DNA of 64,000 nt from Isoetes taiwanensis (taxonomy: Eukaryota; Streptophyta; Lycopodiopsida; Isoetales; Isoetaceae), in NCBI GenBank assembly GCA_021234155.1, contig JAJEKV010000011.1:20912677-20976676 (forward strand), read 5' to 3'. Position 1 is the stretch's first letter, and each line of letters opens with the position of its first letter. The notes below the pieces were generated by a model. It was not told where the DNA came from. It did no database searches and was given only the letters and a program-made list of their open reading frames with translations. This document shows positions 1 through 10,472 of the stretch, one piece after another. The translations under genes were made by a program, and so were the position numbers.

Positions 1-24
1 GGTTTACTATAAATCCCCGTCGAA

Positions 25-132
25 GGATACGGCAACACAACAGTGAAATCTGTAGTGGAGCATGACACACCAAGAGGAAAGGGCCTTCGGAAATTGAAGC
101 CCTTCAAGTGCGCATTTAACTGGGATTTTTAG
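25..132 (+). CDS. C-terminal exon of an unrecognised gene (partial)
   Basis: After an in-frame stop at 10-12 an open frame runs to TAG at 130-132. It reads as a basic, protein-like tail containing VEHDTPRGKGLRKLKPFKC and ending FNWDF. A possible splice acceptor (CGAAG) lies at 20-24, so this could be a last exon whose earlier exons are outside the window. I do not recognise the protein. The evidence is amino-acid composition and the clean stop only, so a chance open frame remains possible. Confidence 0.33.
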   Translation, partial: GYGNTTVKSVVEHDTPRGKGLRKLKPFKCAFNWDF

Positions 133-1815
133 ATTTATGTTTAATGCCCTTGATAACCATTGTCAAATTAAGCCTTTGATATTTGTCAAAGCTGTAAAAG
201 AAATAGATATGTTGAAACTAGCCGCAAAAGGTTAAACTTAATGCAGGGAATATGATAATGGGGTTGAATTTCATCAATATTTATGCACATCCTGACTTGA
301 GGATACACACCATATATTGATGAGCTTGCATGTTAGAATCAATTTCTTATTTTGAATGCACCCTATGATGGAAGTAGCAAAAGATATTTGAGAATACCAA
401 GTTCATTTTGCTGAGTACTTCTAATGACTTTAGTGCCCTCTTTCTAGTAGTCGTTGCTATTCATGATAGTTTGAGTGGGCTTGGCAACATTCTAAGAGTC
501 CAAAGCTGTGAGGAAAATTGCAAAACAATTGCTTGCAAAATAGAAAAGGAGCTTGAGTGGAGCCCTGGGATAAACTAAGCTGGCTTTTACCATGCTTATG
601 TTGCTACATGGCGGGGGTAGGATTTTCTTTCATTTTGGATCTGACATTGGTAGTGATTCAACTATTTAGGATGTATAAATTTGTTGTTACTGTGTTCTTT
701 GCAGGATGAATTTGACTATTCAGTTCTTTTCTTCCAAGTATGCAAAACACAAAGCCGGAACAGAAGAGTTGTCGCATCAAATGCACGTTGTAGAAGAGTT
801 GTCGCATCAAATGCACGTTGTGATTAATTGATTGGCATAACAATTAGAATAGCTAATTCTAATGCCATGGTTGTATAAAAGTCTGGACTTTATCATGATA
901 TTTTAACTCTTAGAATGTATTCATAACAGCCCGTCGGGGTAAAGAATCAACTGTCCTCAGTTGGCAAAGTAGAAGAACCCCCCTGAAATAATATAGGCGT
1001 GTTACATTCATTGCGTAGATAGGCTTCCATGTAAGCTTCCAACAAAGGTAAATAGTGCTCAAAATAATCCTTTGCTTTCCATTCAGTTTCGGTATATGAC
1101 ACCTCCTTATACTTCATTAAATCTCTACGATTTGTACTATGGTCCGTATGCCTCAAAATCATCTCAGGTTGGACACTGGGTTATCATCCACTAGCACTAG
1201 TTCTGGTACTTGCGGTACTAACTATAGATTAATTCCTTTAAACGGCCCACTAGAGAAAATATAAGGTCTCCAAAAGGCCCATTGTGAAAATAGAAAATCC
1301 ACATCAGCTTTTTGCTCTAGCCAATCAGAGATAAATGCCTTTGTTCTTAATCCATACATGCCTGCCATGAACCGCGTGTCTTATTTAGATAGGGTCCCTT
1401 CTTCCAAGGGAGACTCCAAAATCTGCTGCATTTTCCTATGGAGAGCGTTTCTCAATGGATATTTGAAGTCATTTACTCACGTGTACTTAATTTTGGGTGC
1501 TGCTCTTGAATTCTGTTTTGGTGGGGTCGAGCTGGCATGGAAAACCACAAGGTTTCGAACTTGTATGGGAAACCCTGAAGCACAAAAGCTGCTCCAAATC
1601 GGATTTCAAGCATGGATATACTCGAAATAGGGCACGGTTCTGATATGCCAAATTATTTTTGAAGAACACAGACCAGTGATAAACTCACAAGGTAAGGTTT
1701 TAATGGATCTGGCCACTCAAGTTTTTCCTAAAACTAACTTTTTGTTCTTAGCATTCATGCAGTATGGGCAATCGATCTGAAGGAAGATCTGAAGTAAGAA
1801 CCGTAATCCTTCACA
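133..1815. other. Non-coding stretch, no gene recognised
   Basis: AT-rich sequence that could be 3' UTR, intron or intergenic DNA. A 71-codon open frame on the minus strand (1162-947) and a 90-codon one on the plus strand (1358-1630) match nothing I know. On the plus strand 1755-1905 reads as an open frame (starting MGNRSEGRSEV) that could be an earlier exon of the interrupted gene beginning at 1816. Confidence 0.4.
762..821. repeat. Perfect 2 x 30 bp tandem duplication
   Basis: The 30-mer starting AGAAGAGTTGTCGCATCAAA occurs at 762-791 and again, identically, at 792-821. It looks like a simple slippage or repair duplication, recent because no base differs. Confidence 0.9.
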
Positions 1816-2021
1816 ATGTCAAGGATGTCAATGGCGAATGGCTTGACTTTGTTGATTTCGTTCGCTGCTGGGTTACCCTCCATCCTAGATCCACAGGTAC
1901 TTAATGTAGTAAAAAGTGCCAGACTAAAGGATGTGAATGCCCACTGGAAGGCTCATGTAAAAAGAATTGTATATAGTTCAGGAGGCACTACGGTGAAGGA
2001 GGTGATTATGGAGCATGGCTA
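1816..2021 (+). pseudogene. Host coding region, 5' part, cut by copia insertion
   Basis: An open frame runs from ATG 1816 to the left edge of the retrotransposon, ending with the residues VKEVIMEHGY. Removing the element and one copy of the 5-bp target duplication lets the same frame continue at 6503 (TSSNLANEKVSGS) for about 190 more codons, so a coding exon was probably hit. I do not recognise the protein. The ATG may not be the true start because a second open frame (1755-1905) overlaps it, and a splice junction in between is possible. Confidence 0.45.
2017..2021. repeat. Target-site duplication GGCTA (left copy)
   Basis: GGCTA directly precedes the TG of the 5' LTR. The same five bases directly follow the CA of the 3' LTR at 6498-6502. 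Five bp is the normal duplication length for Ty1/copia integration. Confidence 0.92.
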
Positions 2022-2250
2022 TGTTAGAATATTGAGTATTGGACTTGTACAATGTTATCAACATGCATTAGATTGCATGCATGTACATGCACATGCGCAT
2101 GCACGCATGTGATTGCATGCACAACACTTGTATAGTATGCATGTGCATTAAGATTTATTCATTGTATATATATTGGATGTGAATAAAGGAGAAAATGTCT
2201 TGGTTTGGTGAAGGATCTTGTTTATTGGCCTCCTCTACCTATTCTTTACA
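2022..2250 (+). repeat. 5' LTR of copia element
   Basis: Starts TGTTAGAATATTGAG and ends CTATTCTTTACA. It contains a 38-bp alternating purine-pyrimidine tract rich in CATGCA motifs (2074-2111) and a TATATATA stretch near 2165 that could be the promoter TATA region. It is identical to 6269-6497. Confidence 0.95.
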
Positions 2251-2264
2251 TGGTATCAGAGCTG
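2251..2264 (+). other. Primer binding site (tRNA-iMet type)
   Basis: TGGTATCAGAGCTG follows the LTR with no spacer. TGGTATCAGAGC is the standard plant copia minus-strand priming site, complementary to the 3' end of initiator methionine tRNA. Confidence 0.9.
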
Positions 2265-2291
2265 TAGGTTGATCTTGTCTCGTTGTTCGAG

Positions 2292-2678
2292 ATGTCTAAG
2301 TTTATGAAGATTGAGTCCACTCTAAAGCCTTTTGATGGAACGCATTGGCATTCTTGGAAGTTTCGAGTGAAGGGTTTGTTGGAAGCCGATGATTGTTGGT
2401 CTGTGATAGGAGAGTCTAAACCACAAACTCTGACAAATGATTGGAAGGAGAAAGATCGAAGGGCGATAGCATTTCTTCTAAATGTTATCACTGATGGTGT
2501 ATTAATGCAATTACCAGGAAGTAGTTCTATATCTTCATCATCTTCACCAACTTCTTTCACATCTGCGCATGATCTTTGGGAGGCATTAGAAGCAAAGTAT
2601 GGCCAATTAACCTCTGCAGAGCTTGCTGCTTTAGAGGCAAAGTTAGATACTTTGAAGTATAAGGAAGGAGTGCATTGA
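2292..2678 (+). pseudogene. copia gag, N-terminal part, internally deleted
   Basis: An ATG-initiated frame of 128-131 codons begins MSKFMKIESTLKPFDGTHWH, followed by SWKFRVKGLLEADDCW, the usual N-terminal gag (DUF4219/UBN2-like) layout in plant copia elements. The frame continues through DLWEALEAKYGQLTSAELAA and stops just after position 2670. There the rest of the central gag domain is missing and a 61-bp piece of the protease region has been inserted instead. Confidence 0.85.
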
Positions 2679-2801
2679 TTCTGGTGCAACAAACAATATG
2701 TTTTCATCTCGTGCTTGGTTTGATAAGTTGAAGCGTGTAGTTCCATCAAGGCTGAGCTTGAGACACAACAAGCTGCAGGCTATAGGAGTAATTCTAATGA
2801 A

Positions 2802-3791
2802 GTGGCTCTTGCAATACGTGGCCGTGGCCGTGGAAGAGGTCGTGGTTATGTTTATCGTGGACGTGGTCGTGGTGGCCGAGGTGGTGTAGGTACAAGTAGA
2901 GGTACCACACAAGAAGATGGTAATGGTCGTGGAGGACGTTGGCGTGATGATGGGAGATTTGCCAATGTCGAGTGTAACTATTGCCATAAGTTGGGTCACA
3001 TACAAAGATTTTGTAGACAAATGAAAGCTGATTTGAAGAGAATGTCAGCTGAGTACAAGAGCGCAACAAACGTTGCATTCTCAGATGATACAAAAAATGA
3101 AAATAAAGAAGAGATTGGTTTGAAAGTTATGGAGGTTGCTGATAGATATAGTAGGAGTCGTTTGTGCATTGATTCTGGTGCAACAAACAATATGTTTTCA
3201 TCTCGTGCTTGGTTTGATAAGTTGCAGAACACTTCAACTACGGTGAGAGTTGGAGATGGTGATGAAAAGATTGTAGGTGGAGTAGGAGATGCACGAATCC
3301 CTTTGTCAAATGGAAAAGTTCTGCATTTTTATGATGCTTTATTGGTACCTGATTTGATCACTAATCTTGTATCAGTGGCAAAGATTTGTGACACAGGACA
3401 TCGAGTGTTGTTTGACAGTGAATGCTGTAGAATCTTCAATCTAGATTGGAAGGTGGTTCTTCAAGTCGATCGTCGAGGTAACTTGTATGAAGTCTTGGTT
3501 GATTCTGACCAAGAGAAGTTGTTGAGTCTTGTAGCAAAACCTCCTGCTTCTCAACTTGAACTTTGGCATCGTAGGTTGGCACATTTGAATGTGGCCACGA
3601 TCCAACATATGGTGAAGAATCAATTGGTAGCAGATCTTAGTTGTGGGCATGAAACTAAGATTGGTGTTTGTTCGGGATGCATGCTTGAAAGATGCATGTT
3701 TTGCCTTTCAAAGACTCTGAAAGGAAAACTAGTGAAGTATTGGAGCTTGTTCATTCTGATGTTGTTGGACCCATGCAGGTTACTTCTTTGA
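2802..3791 (+). pseudogene. copia gag C-terminus, protease and pre-integrase
   Basis: This frame opens with an RG-rich tract, then a CCHC zinc knuckle (CNYCHKLGHIQRFC), then the aspartic protease active-site region CIDSGATNNM, then the GAG-pre-integrase signature LWHRRLAHLN. The frame is lost near 3690 and the integrase continues in another frame. Protein downstream of the zinc-binding region of integrase is therefore not translated. Domain order and motifs match Ty1/copia polyproteins; the start at 2802 is an internal methionine, not a real initiation site. Confidence 0.85.
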
Positions 3792-4572
3792 ATAGAAAGT
3801 TATACTTTGTAACTTTCATTGACGATTTTAGCGAGGAAATGCAAATGTTATTTCCTCGAGCACTAAGGATGAAGTTTTGGAGTTTTCAAGCAATATAAAG
3901 CATGGGCGAGAGAACTTGATTGGAAAAAAAAGATCAAATGTTTGAGATCTGATCGCGGGTGGTGAGTACATGTCAAGAGAGTTCCGGGGAGTTTTGTGCT
4001 TCTCATGGAATCAAACGTGAATATACATGTCCGTACACCTCAACAAAATGGAGTTGCGAGCGTAAGAATAGAACATTAGTTGAAGCGGCCGCGAGTATGT
4101 TGTGGTTATCCGGGTTTACCTCTCTCTTTGGGCTGAAGCGGTGAACACAACTTGTTATGTGCAAAATCGAATTCCCACATCTGCCAGACCAGATAAAATT
4201 CCAGAAGAAGTTTGGAGTGGTAAAAAGCAGAGTGTAAAACACTTACGTTCTTTTGGGTGTTTATCTTATAGTTTTGTTCCAGATGATGATCGAAGAAAGT
4301 TGGATGCCAAAAGTGAGGAGTACTATCTAGTTGGATATTCAGAAGAATCCAAAGGTTATCGTTTGTATAATCCAAGGAAGAGGAATATTCACATATCACG
4401 CAATGTAATCTTTGATGAGACACGATTGTATAGGAGCGATCCAACTTCAATAAGCAAAATTGATGAAGAATGGATTCCTGTGGATTGGTTGGATGTGCAA
4501 TCTGGTGTACTCGAAGATGTTGATGGTGATGTACCTGCTGTACTTGCACCAGATGTTCAAAAGAAAGCATGA
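3692..4572 (+). pseudogene. copia integrase, frameshifted
   Basis: Pieces in different frames give successive parts of an rve integrase core: LELVHSDVVGPM and FVTFIDDFS at 3726-3828, a catalytic-core piece near 3950-4090, then WAEAVNTTCYVQNRIP and LRSFGCLSYSFVPDDDR at 4126-4300, ending in the usual C-terminal region (ISRNVIFDE). At least two frameshifts separate these, so no active integrase can be made. Confidence 0.8.
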
Positions 4573-4753
4573 TGATGTACCCGAACAGCTTATATGATTC
4601 TGAATTGTATGGTCGCGGGTAAGCGAACAAAGCAACCATCAAAGATGCTTTGGAAACCCGGTGAACCCCCAAGAAGAAGTCACTAGTGCATGTTTTCTAG
4701 TAACCGAGCCAATATCATACAAGGAGGCAATGAAATCGAAGGATCTTTGTTAA

Positions 4754-5767
4754 ATGGCGAGAAGCAACCGATCACGAGAATATACAAGTTTGATGGAGAA
4801 TAAGACTTGGGTGTTGGTAGATTCTCCTCTTAATGCTCATGTGATTGGTTGTAAGTGGGTTATGGTGCAGAAGCTTGATCCTGATGGCAAGGTGGAGAAG
4901 TATAAAGCAAGACTTGTTGCTCAAGGTTTCTCACAGATTGAAGGGATTGAGTACAATGAAAGATTTGCTTCAGTTGTGAAATCACCCACGGTAAAACTTC
5001 TTCTTGCTATGACAATAATTTAACTTGATTGCGAGACAATGGACGAAAGGCAGCATTTCTCAATGGAGATCTTGAAGAAGTGATTTACATGAGGCAACCT
5101 GAAGGATACAATGTTCCAGGACGAGAAAACAAGGTTTGTTTATTGAAGAAATCATTGTATAAATTGAGACAAGCTGCGAGACAATGGTATGCATGCCTAG
5201 ATCAATTTCTCAAATCAAAAGGTTTTGTGACTTCTCCAGCAGATGATTGTCTTTATATTGGAAGATGTGATGATGGAGTATGTTTTATTGGGATTCATGT
5301 TGATGACAGTCTCATTGTTGGGAATTCACGGCAATATGTGGATTTTGTGAAAAATATGTTAAGTAAGCGATTTCAAATGACAGATCAAGGTTATATACAT
5401 CATTACCTTGGCATGAAGGTGGAGATTGATCGAGATCAAGGTAAAGTCAAATTGAGCCAACATGGATATGTTGAAAAGATGTTGGAGAAATTTAGAATGC
5501 GACTTGCAAACCCAGCGGGCAACACCAATTGTACCGTGTACTATCTTATCTATGCTGATGAGACCTAAAACGCAGGGGGAGTATGAAACAATGTTGAAGA
5601 CACCATATCAAAGCTTGATTGGAGCATTGATGTACCTTGCATTGAACACTAGACCAGATATTGCTTTTGCAACAGGATATCTTAGCAGGTTTATGTCTGA
5701 ACCAGGTTCTCAACATTGGCAAGTTGCTAAGCCGCCGTTCTTTCGGGTATTTGAAAGGTACTATTGA
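4754..5767 (+). pseudogene. copia reverse transcriptase, frameshifted
   Basis: RVT_2-type reverse transcriptase in three overlapping frames: NKTWVLVDSP and GCKWVM...KARLVAQGFSQ at 4800-4935, AAFLNGDLEEVIYMRQPEGY near 5050-5110, the catalytic box IHVDD near 5295-5310, and LIGALMYLALNTRPDIAFA near 5615-5670. The usual YVDD is HVDD here. Stops at about 5021 and 5566 break the frame. Confidence 0.85.
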
Positions 5768-5784
5768 TTATGGTTTAGTACTTC

Positions 5785-6261
5785 ATGGTGGACAAAAGTT
5801 GTTGGGCTGGTGACATTGATACTAGAAGATCCACTAGTGGTATGGGCGTTTTTCTTGATGGTGGAAGTTTGATTTCATGGAGATGTAAACGTCAAGAATC
5901 AGTGGCATTATCATCAGCTGAAGCAGAGTATATAGCGGTCTCGAAAATTTGCAAGAGAAGTGGTATGGATCACGAAGACTTATGAAAAGTATTTTTATGA
6001 AACAAATAGAACCAACAAAAATATTGTCGCGACAATCAAAGTTGTATTGCTATAGCGAAGAATCCTGTGTACCACTATAGAACAAAAGCATATTGCTATA
6101 CGACATCATTTTATCGTCAAGTAGTAAAGAAGCGAAAGATTAAGTTGGAGTTTGTAATGTCTTTGAAACACAAAGTTGCGAGATATATTTACCAAACCAT
6201 TGCTGGCGTGCTTTCTTTTGAAGAATTACGCCATATTTTGGGAGTTCAAGTGTTGGCATGA
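5785..6261 (+). pseudogene. copia RNase H and 3' end, degenerate
   Basis: The translated piece holds DTRRSTSGMGVFLDGGSLIS and SSAEAEYIAVSK, the copia RNase H signatures. Downstream, a second frame gives remnants of the end of RNase H (near 6070-6260, EFVMSLKHKVARYIYQTIAG) before the polypurine tract. Frameshifts and stops near 5983 interrupt it. Confidence 0.75.
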
Positions 6262-6268
6262 GGGGGAG
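6259..6268 (+). other. Polypurine tract of copia element
   Basis: The purine run TGAGGGGGAG directly precedes the TG of the 3' LTR at 6269, the place where plus-strand DNA synthesis is primed in LTR elements. Confidence 0.85.
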
Positions 6269-6497
6269 TGTTAGAATATTGAGTATTGGACTTGTACAAT
6301 GTTATCAACATGCATTAGATTGCATGCATGTACATGCACATGCGCATGCACGCATGTGATTGCATGCACAACACTTGTATAGTATGCATGTGCATTAAGA
6401 TTTATTCATTGTATATATATTGGATGTGAATAAAGGAGAAAATGTCTTGGTTTGGTGAAGGATCTTGTTTATTGGCCTCCTCTACCTATTCTTTACA
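6269..6497 (+). repeat. 3' LTR of copia element
   Basis: Identical by eye to 2022-2250 over 229 bp, and followed by the second GGCTA target copy at 6498-6502. Confidence 0.95.
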
Positions 6498-6502
6498 GGC
6501 TA

Positions 6503-7079
6503 CACTAGCTCTAATTTGGCGAACGAGAAAGTTTCTGGAAGCCAATCACTTGAAGCCAATACCCTTTGTTCTTCGGATTGCACTGACAAAGTTCTTTCCC
6601 GCAGCATTACTAGCGTGCTTGAAGTGTACCACCACAAGCTTGGTCAATCGATATTTCAGGATTCTGCATCTACTTTAAGAGCCCGAGGTATTTTCTTTCA
6701 CAAATATCATTACATGGACTCTCGTGCAGATATTAGTAAGCTAGCTGAGATTGTAGAGCTAGACTTGAAGCAAATTGATGCTAATTTTTGTGACAAGAGT
6801 CTTGTTACAACATATGAAGAATGTGTTGGAGCTGAATTTTTTAGAACACTGACAGGAAGAGGTGGGGTGAGGTGTGCATTCAAGGTATTTCTACCAATTG
6901 TTGCCTTTGCTTTCAAGCATGAGTCCATTAGTGTGGCAAATATACGGTCAGCAAAATCTCTATTAAAGCATTGTTTGCTGCTCCCAAGTAACAGGAAAAC
7001 TAGGCAGCATGAAAGTGGAGGGAAACTGACCGAAACCTCAGTTGCATGCGACATACTAGTCTTCAGTTATGTTGCTTAA
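6503..7079 (+). pseudogene. Host coding region, 3' part, cut by copia insertion
   Basis: The open frame continues the one that ends at 2021, reading TSSNLANEKVSGSQSLEAN and then SVLEVYHHKLGQSIFQD and TYEECVGAEFFRTLTGRG, ending with a TAA at about 7077-7079. I recognise no domain. A shorter possible exon follows at about 7175-7266 (GNEIIVNGRRWNIIQPLQ), and a further frame at 7277-7368 ends CCYGDF. The length and continuity of the frame across the insertion are the main evidence that it was a gene. Confidence 0.45.
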
Positions 7080-7368
7080 TTCACATATCTCTTGGATTAA
7101 GTCTGAAATGGTTAGCATATGCTTTTATAGGTATAACTCACTAAGCAGATATTGTATGCACATTATTTTGTGGACAGAAGACGACGTGTTTGGGAACGAG
7201 ATCATTGTTAATGGAAGGCGGTGGAACATCATTCAACCACTTCAAATTCAATGGAGCTCTCAATAGCTTGTCTGGGTATGGATGACAGAATTTTTAATAA
7301 GGAGGAAGAATGGACATTGTTCAAGTGCAGGAAACTTGTAGATACTTTTTGCTGTTATGGTGACTTTT

Positions 7369-9003
7369 AGTTTTATTTGGATGGTAAAAAGATTGGCTTC
7401 TGCCGTGAATCTGCCGTGCAATGCAAGATCTGCAAGTCTCCGAGCACTTTAAGCATGTAATCTTGGATAATGATATAGTAGGTGGTTGTTCATGATCAAT
7501 GCTATGTAATTTCTGTCACTAAAGTGCAGCAAAAAAAATGTTGAGAATACTAGTCCAAATCAGGTTCAAATTCTGATACTCTAAAATGCACATCAGCAAG
7601 TTTTGTTAAAGTTATGATCTTGGACTCGATTTTATGAATGCTACACTAAGTTTCTGAAGTTCAAGACATAAGTTCATGGCACTTCTTGAAGTTTTCATTT
7701 GTAAGAGTTCAAGGCTTTTGACAAACTTGCTTTGTCCAAATCAAGTTTCAATCAGAGAATGTGTTCTATATTTTAAGTTTATTTGGTTTCTGATTGCTTG
7801 TTTTATGTTTCACTTGCTTGTTGAAACTAGACAACCATGCTTTCAGCAAATTGAAGATAAGAATAAGTTCCAAGTTTTATATATTCCAAATTTATGACTC
7901 TAGAACATGCTACAAGTGTAGGTGAATACTAAACTTGTTATTGATTCTGAATACTAAATATTAAACAAGTTAAATATTAAGCAAGTTTTACATGATTCCA
8001 GCATGTTATTGCAAATATTCTGTGTAATTCAAGTTGCATATCTGTTATACTAGTTGCTTTAGCTTTATTCAAGTTGCAAGTTAAATACTAAACACGTTTA
8101 CATAATTCTAGTATGTTATTGCAAATACTTATGTGTAATTCAAGTTGCATGTCTGTCACTTTCAAGTTGCTTATCCAAATACTCGTTTCTAATGCTAGCA
8201 CAAAACAGAAATTGTTTTTCCTATAGTAGTTTAAGAAGTAGAACAATGCACATAGTTTAAGAAGTACAAAAAGAACTAGTGAAAGTAGAACAAGTATAGC
8301 AGTGCCATTACTGAAAAAGGGTTTGTACATATATTTCCATACGAGAAAACTCTCACAAGGATGCTTTACAAAAAGTATGACGCCTGCATGCATCTGTTAT
8401 CAAATATTCAAAGAAAATTGGAGCCCAAAAAAAAAAAAAAAAAAAAAACACAGATCTATAAACTAATCTACTACATTTAAGTACAAAATGATAGGCAGGG
8501 TCTTCAGGCAGGGGGCATCCTCAGTTCGTTATGCAGATCATGTTTAATAGCATACATTTTCAACTCCAGGAGACGCTCTTAATCAAGGTAAGCTCGATCA
8601 ACCCACTGAAGCACCCTGACAGATGATACAATATCACGAAGCTTTCCGAGTGCCAAGGGAGTGAGCCTAGCCACCACTGTAATCGAGTGCCCTCCGCCTG
8701 ATTCTACTGACTATGACCGAGATGGAGCCGCAGCTGTTGTTGTTAGTTTTATTCTTGCCATCTCCATGCACTTGGGCAGGCAAACGAATGCATTGGCGCT
8801 AGAGAGGCAAGGGGAGCAAAGCACCAAAGGAAAGGAAAGGCAAGTTTGCATGGGTTTAATTGGAATTGTAATTGAGATCACGCCGTAACAGACCCTCAGA
8901 TCCATGGCGAAATACAAATAAGAAACTAGATGTTTCAAACAGGTTCTTGCTTCTCAAACTCAGAGGCAAACTGATATAGTTCTAGAAGTTCTCGTCGGGA
9001 CTT
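7369..9003. other. AT-rich intergenic stretch, no gene recognised
   Basis: No convincing coding frame on either strand. It holds a diverged direct repeat (7966-8047 and 8077-8158) and a 22-base A run near 8428-8449 that may be an old retroposon tail. Confidence 0.5.
7966..8158. repeat. Diverged direct repeat, period about 111 bp
   Basis: The stretch beginning CAAGTTAAATATTAAGC at 7966 recurs as CAAGTTAAATACTAAAC at 8077. Both continue with CATGTTATTGCAAATA or GTATGTTATTGCAAATA and TGTGTAATTCAAGTTGCAT. Similarity by eye is about 85 percent over 80 bp. Confidence 0.7.
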
Positions 9004-9640
9004 CTAGTAATCATAGAGATAATCACGAAGTTCAGGTGGAGGTATTGATATTAATGTAGAAAAGGCCATAGATGCAATGTTATAACTTTCCCGTATATCG
9101 TCGAAGGCAGGGCAAAATAAGAGAGCATGTTCTTCACTTTCCACTTGATGTCTTACAACACTGGCAAAATCTAAGATCTCTGTCAATCCCAAACATTCAG
9201 CCTGTCTTGATCTCCAGATTATGGGAACTAGGCCTGAGTTGGCTAATTAATTTTCGTTCCTTCCAACTAGGCTCTCCTTGCAAGTAGGACTGTTCGAGGT
9301 ACACAACCATTGGGTTAATCTCTGCTCGATAAAACTCTCTTTTAACATCTAAATCTTGTGTTGGCCACATCATTTGAACAGCTCTTCTTCATTAACATAG
9401 GCTATAAGACCTACATCTGTTTCAGGCACATCTTCTACGCATATACCCCACTTATCTGGCCATTGTACCATTTGTTTGTACCACCCATTGTAATGTTGAC
9501 TTTGTGATTCAAGTAAGGCTTGGGCTGGCAGTCTGTCCTCAACCATAGCTCTTACCCGTAGCAAGTATATAAGAGTCTGAAAGAGCGCCTCTATCTCCAA
9601 TGGATACATTCCAGCTTTAGCTAATAGCATATCATACGGT
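9004..9640 (-). pseudogene. LINE reverse transcriptase C-terminal fragment
   Basis: On the minus strand two frames give the region C-terminal to the reverse transcriptase of a non-L1 LINE: MYPLEIEALFQTLIYLLRVR then RLPAQALLESQ (9630-9370), and a later zinc-knuckle-like end HQVESEEHALLFCPAFDDIR (about 9155-9060). The same layout (His/Cys-containing EDESHAFQSCPAYSQIR) occurs in the LINE at 24.3 kb and near 15.3 kb. Frame breaks between the two parts show that it is dead. No tail or target duplication was found. Confidence 0.65.
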
Positions 9641-10195
9641 GTTTGAACCTTTGCCCCAAATTATTCCAAAAGAAACCTTTTTTGAAATCTTTTTTTGAGC
9701 AATTAGATTTGACGGCCAATAGGTTTAAGATCAATGGATTTCAATATTTTCCTTCATGTTTAATATCAATAAGATTTTAAGACCGTTGATAAGTTCAATT
9801 CTAAAAAAAATATGGTATCATCTTCATTGTTTCACTACTTGTAAAGTTTGGGGAAGCCAAACTATTGTTGTGCATGGCATCTGCTTGAGAAGAAACTATC
9901 GAATCTGTTGGATAAAGAATCTAAGCAAGCAATGGATATCCTAAAAAAGTTGAAGTACCCTTGATGTACCTGATGCCAAATTTACATTACATATTTTGGA
10001 TAATGAAATCTGATTATGGTTGGTGATTGATCAAGATCATGTTGTTGCCATCTTGATATTTTAAACTGATATACTTTGAACTGCATTTGGAAATAACGGA
10101 TTCACTTCTGGTACCAAATGAGTGTGTTTGTTTGTCCATTGATATGAGCACAATCATGGTTTGCAATACGCCTGAAATGGTTGTCCTTAGTGTGC

Positions 10196-10472
10196 AGGGT
10201 GAAGGCATGCTAGGGTCTACATAAAAAATTACCAAAAAGGTACTTTTCTGTGTACTTCTGTGCAAGTACACAATTGTATTTTAAAGTACCTAGACTACAA
10301 GCTTGACTAAAAGGAATTGTGTTATGTTCAAGAGTAATAGTACATACATGTTGTAAGGTACCTTGTGATGTCAGCAAGATGTTAAGAACCCAAATATATC
10401 ATCATCTTTGACTATCCAAAGTATTTAACAAGTAGTTTCCAAAACATGTAGACCCTAGCATGCTCTTACCCT
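10196..10472. mobile_element. Small inverted-repeat element (MITE-like), copy 1
   Basis: The 277-bp unit is bounded by 23-bp terminal inverted repeats, left AGGGTGAAGGCATGCTAGGG plus TCT and right the complement of AGGGTAAGAGCATGCTAGGG plus TCT (20 of 23 matching). It has no coding capacity. The interior carries several GGTACTT/AAGTAC motifs shared with the related unit at 61135-61457. The flanks show only a 2-bp GC repeat, so the transposon superfamily is not settled. Confidence 0.6.

Larger units (their letters stand above)
2022..6497 (+). mobile_element. Ty1/copia LTR retrotransposon, complete ends, coding region defective
   Basis: The element is 4,476 bp with TG...CA LTRs of 229 bp, a primer binding site matching the 3' end of initiator tRNA-Met, a polypurine tract, and the domain order gag, protease, integrase, reverse transcriptase, RNase H, which defines Ty1/copia. 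The two LTRs are identical by eye over all 229 bp and the GGCTA target duplication is intact, so insertion is recent. The internal region has a large gag deletion and several frameshifts and stops in integrase and polymerase, so this copy cannot encode its own machinery and was probably copied in trans by a related active element. Confidence 0.95.
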
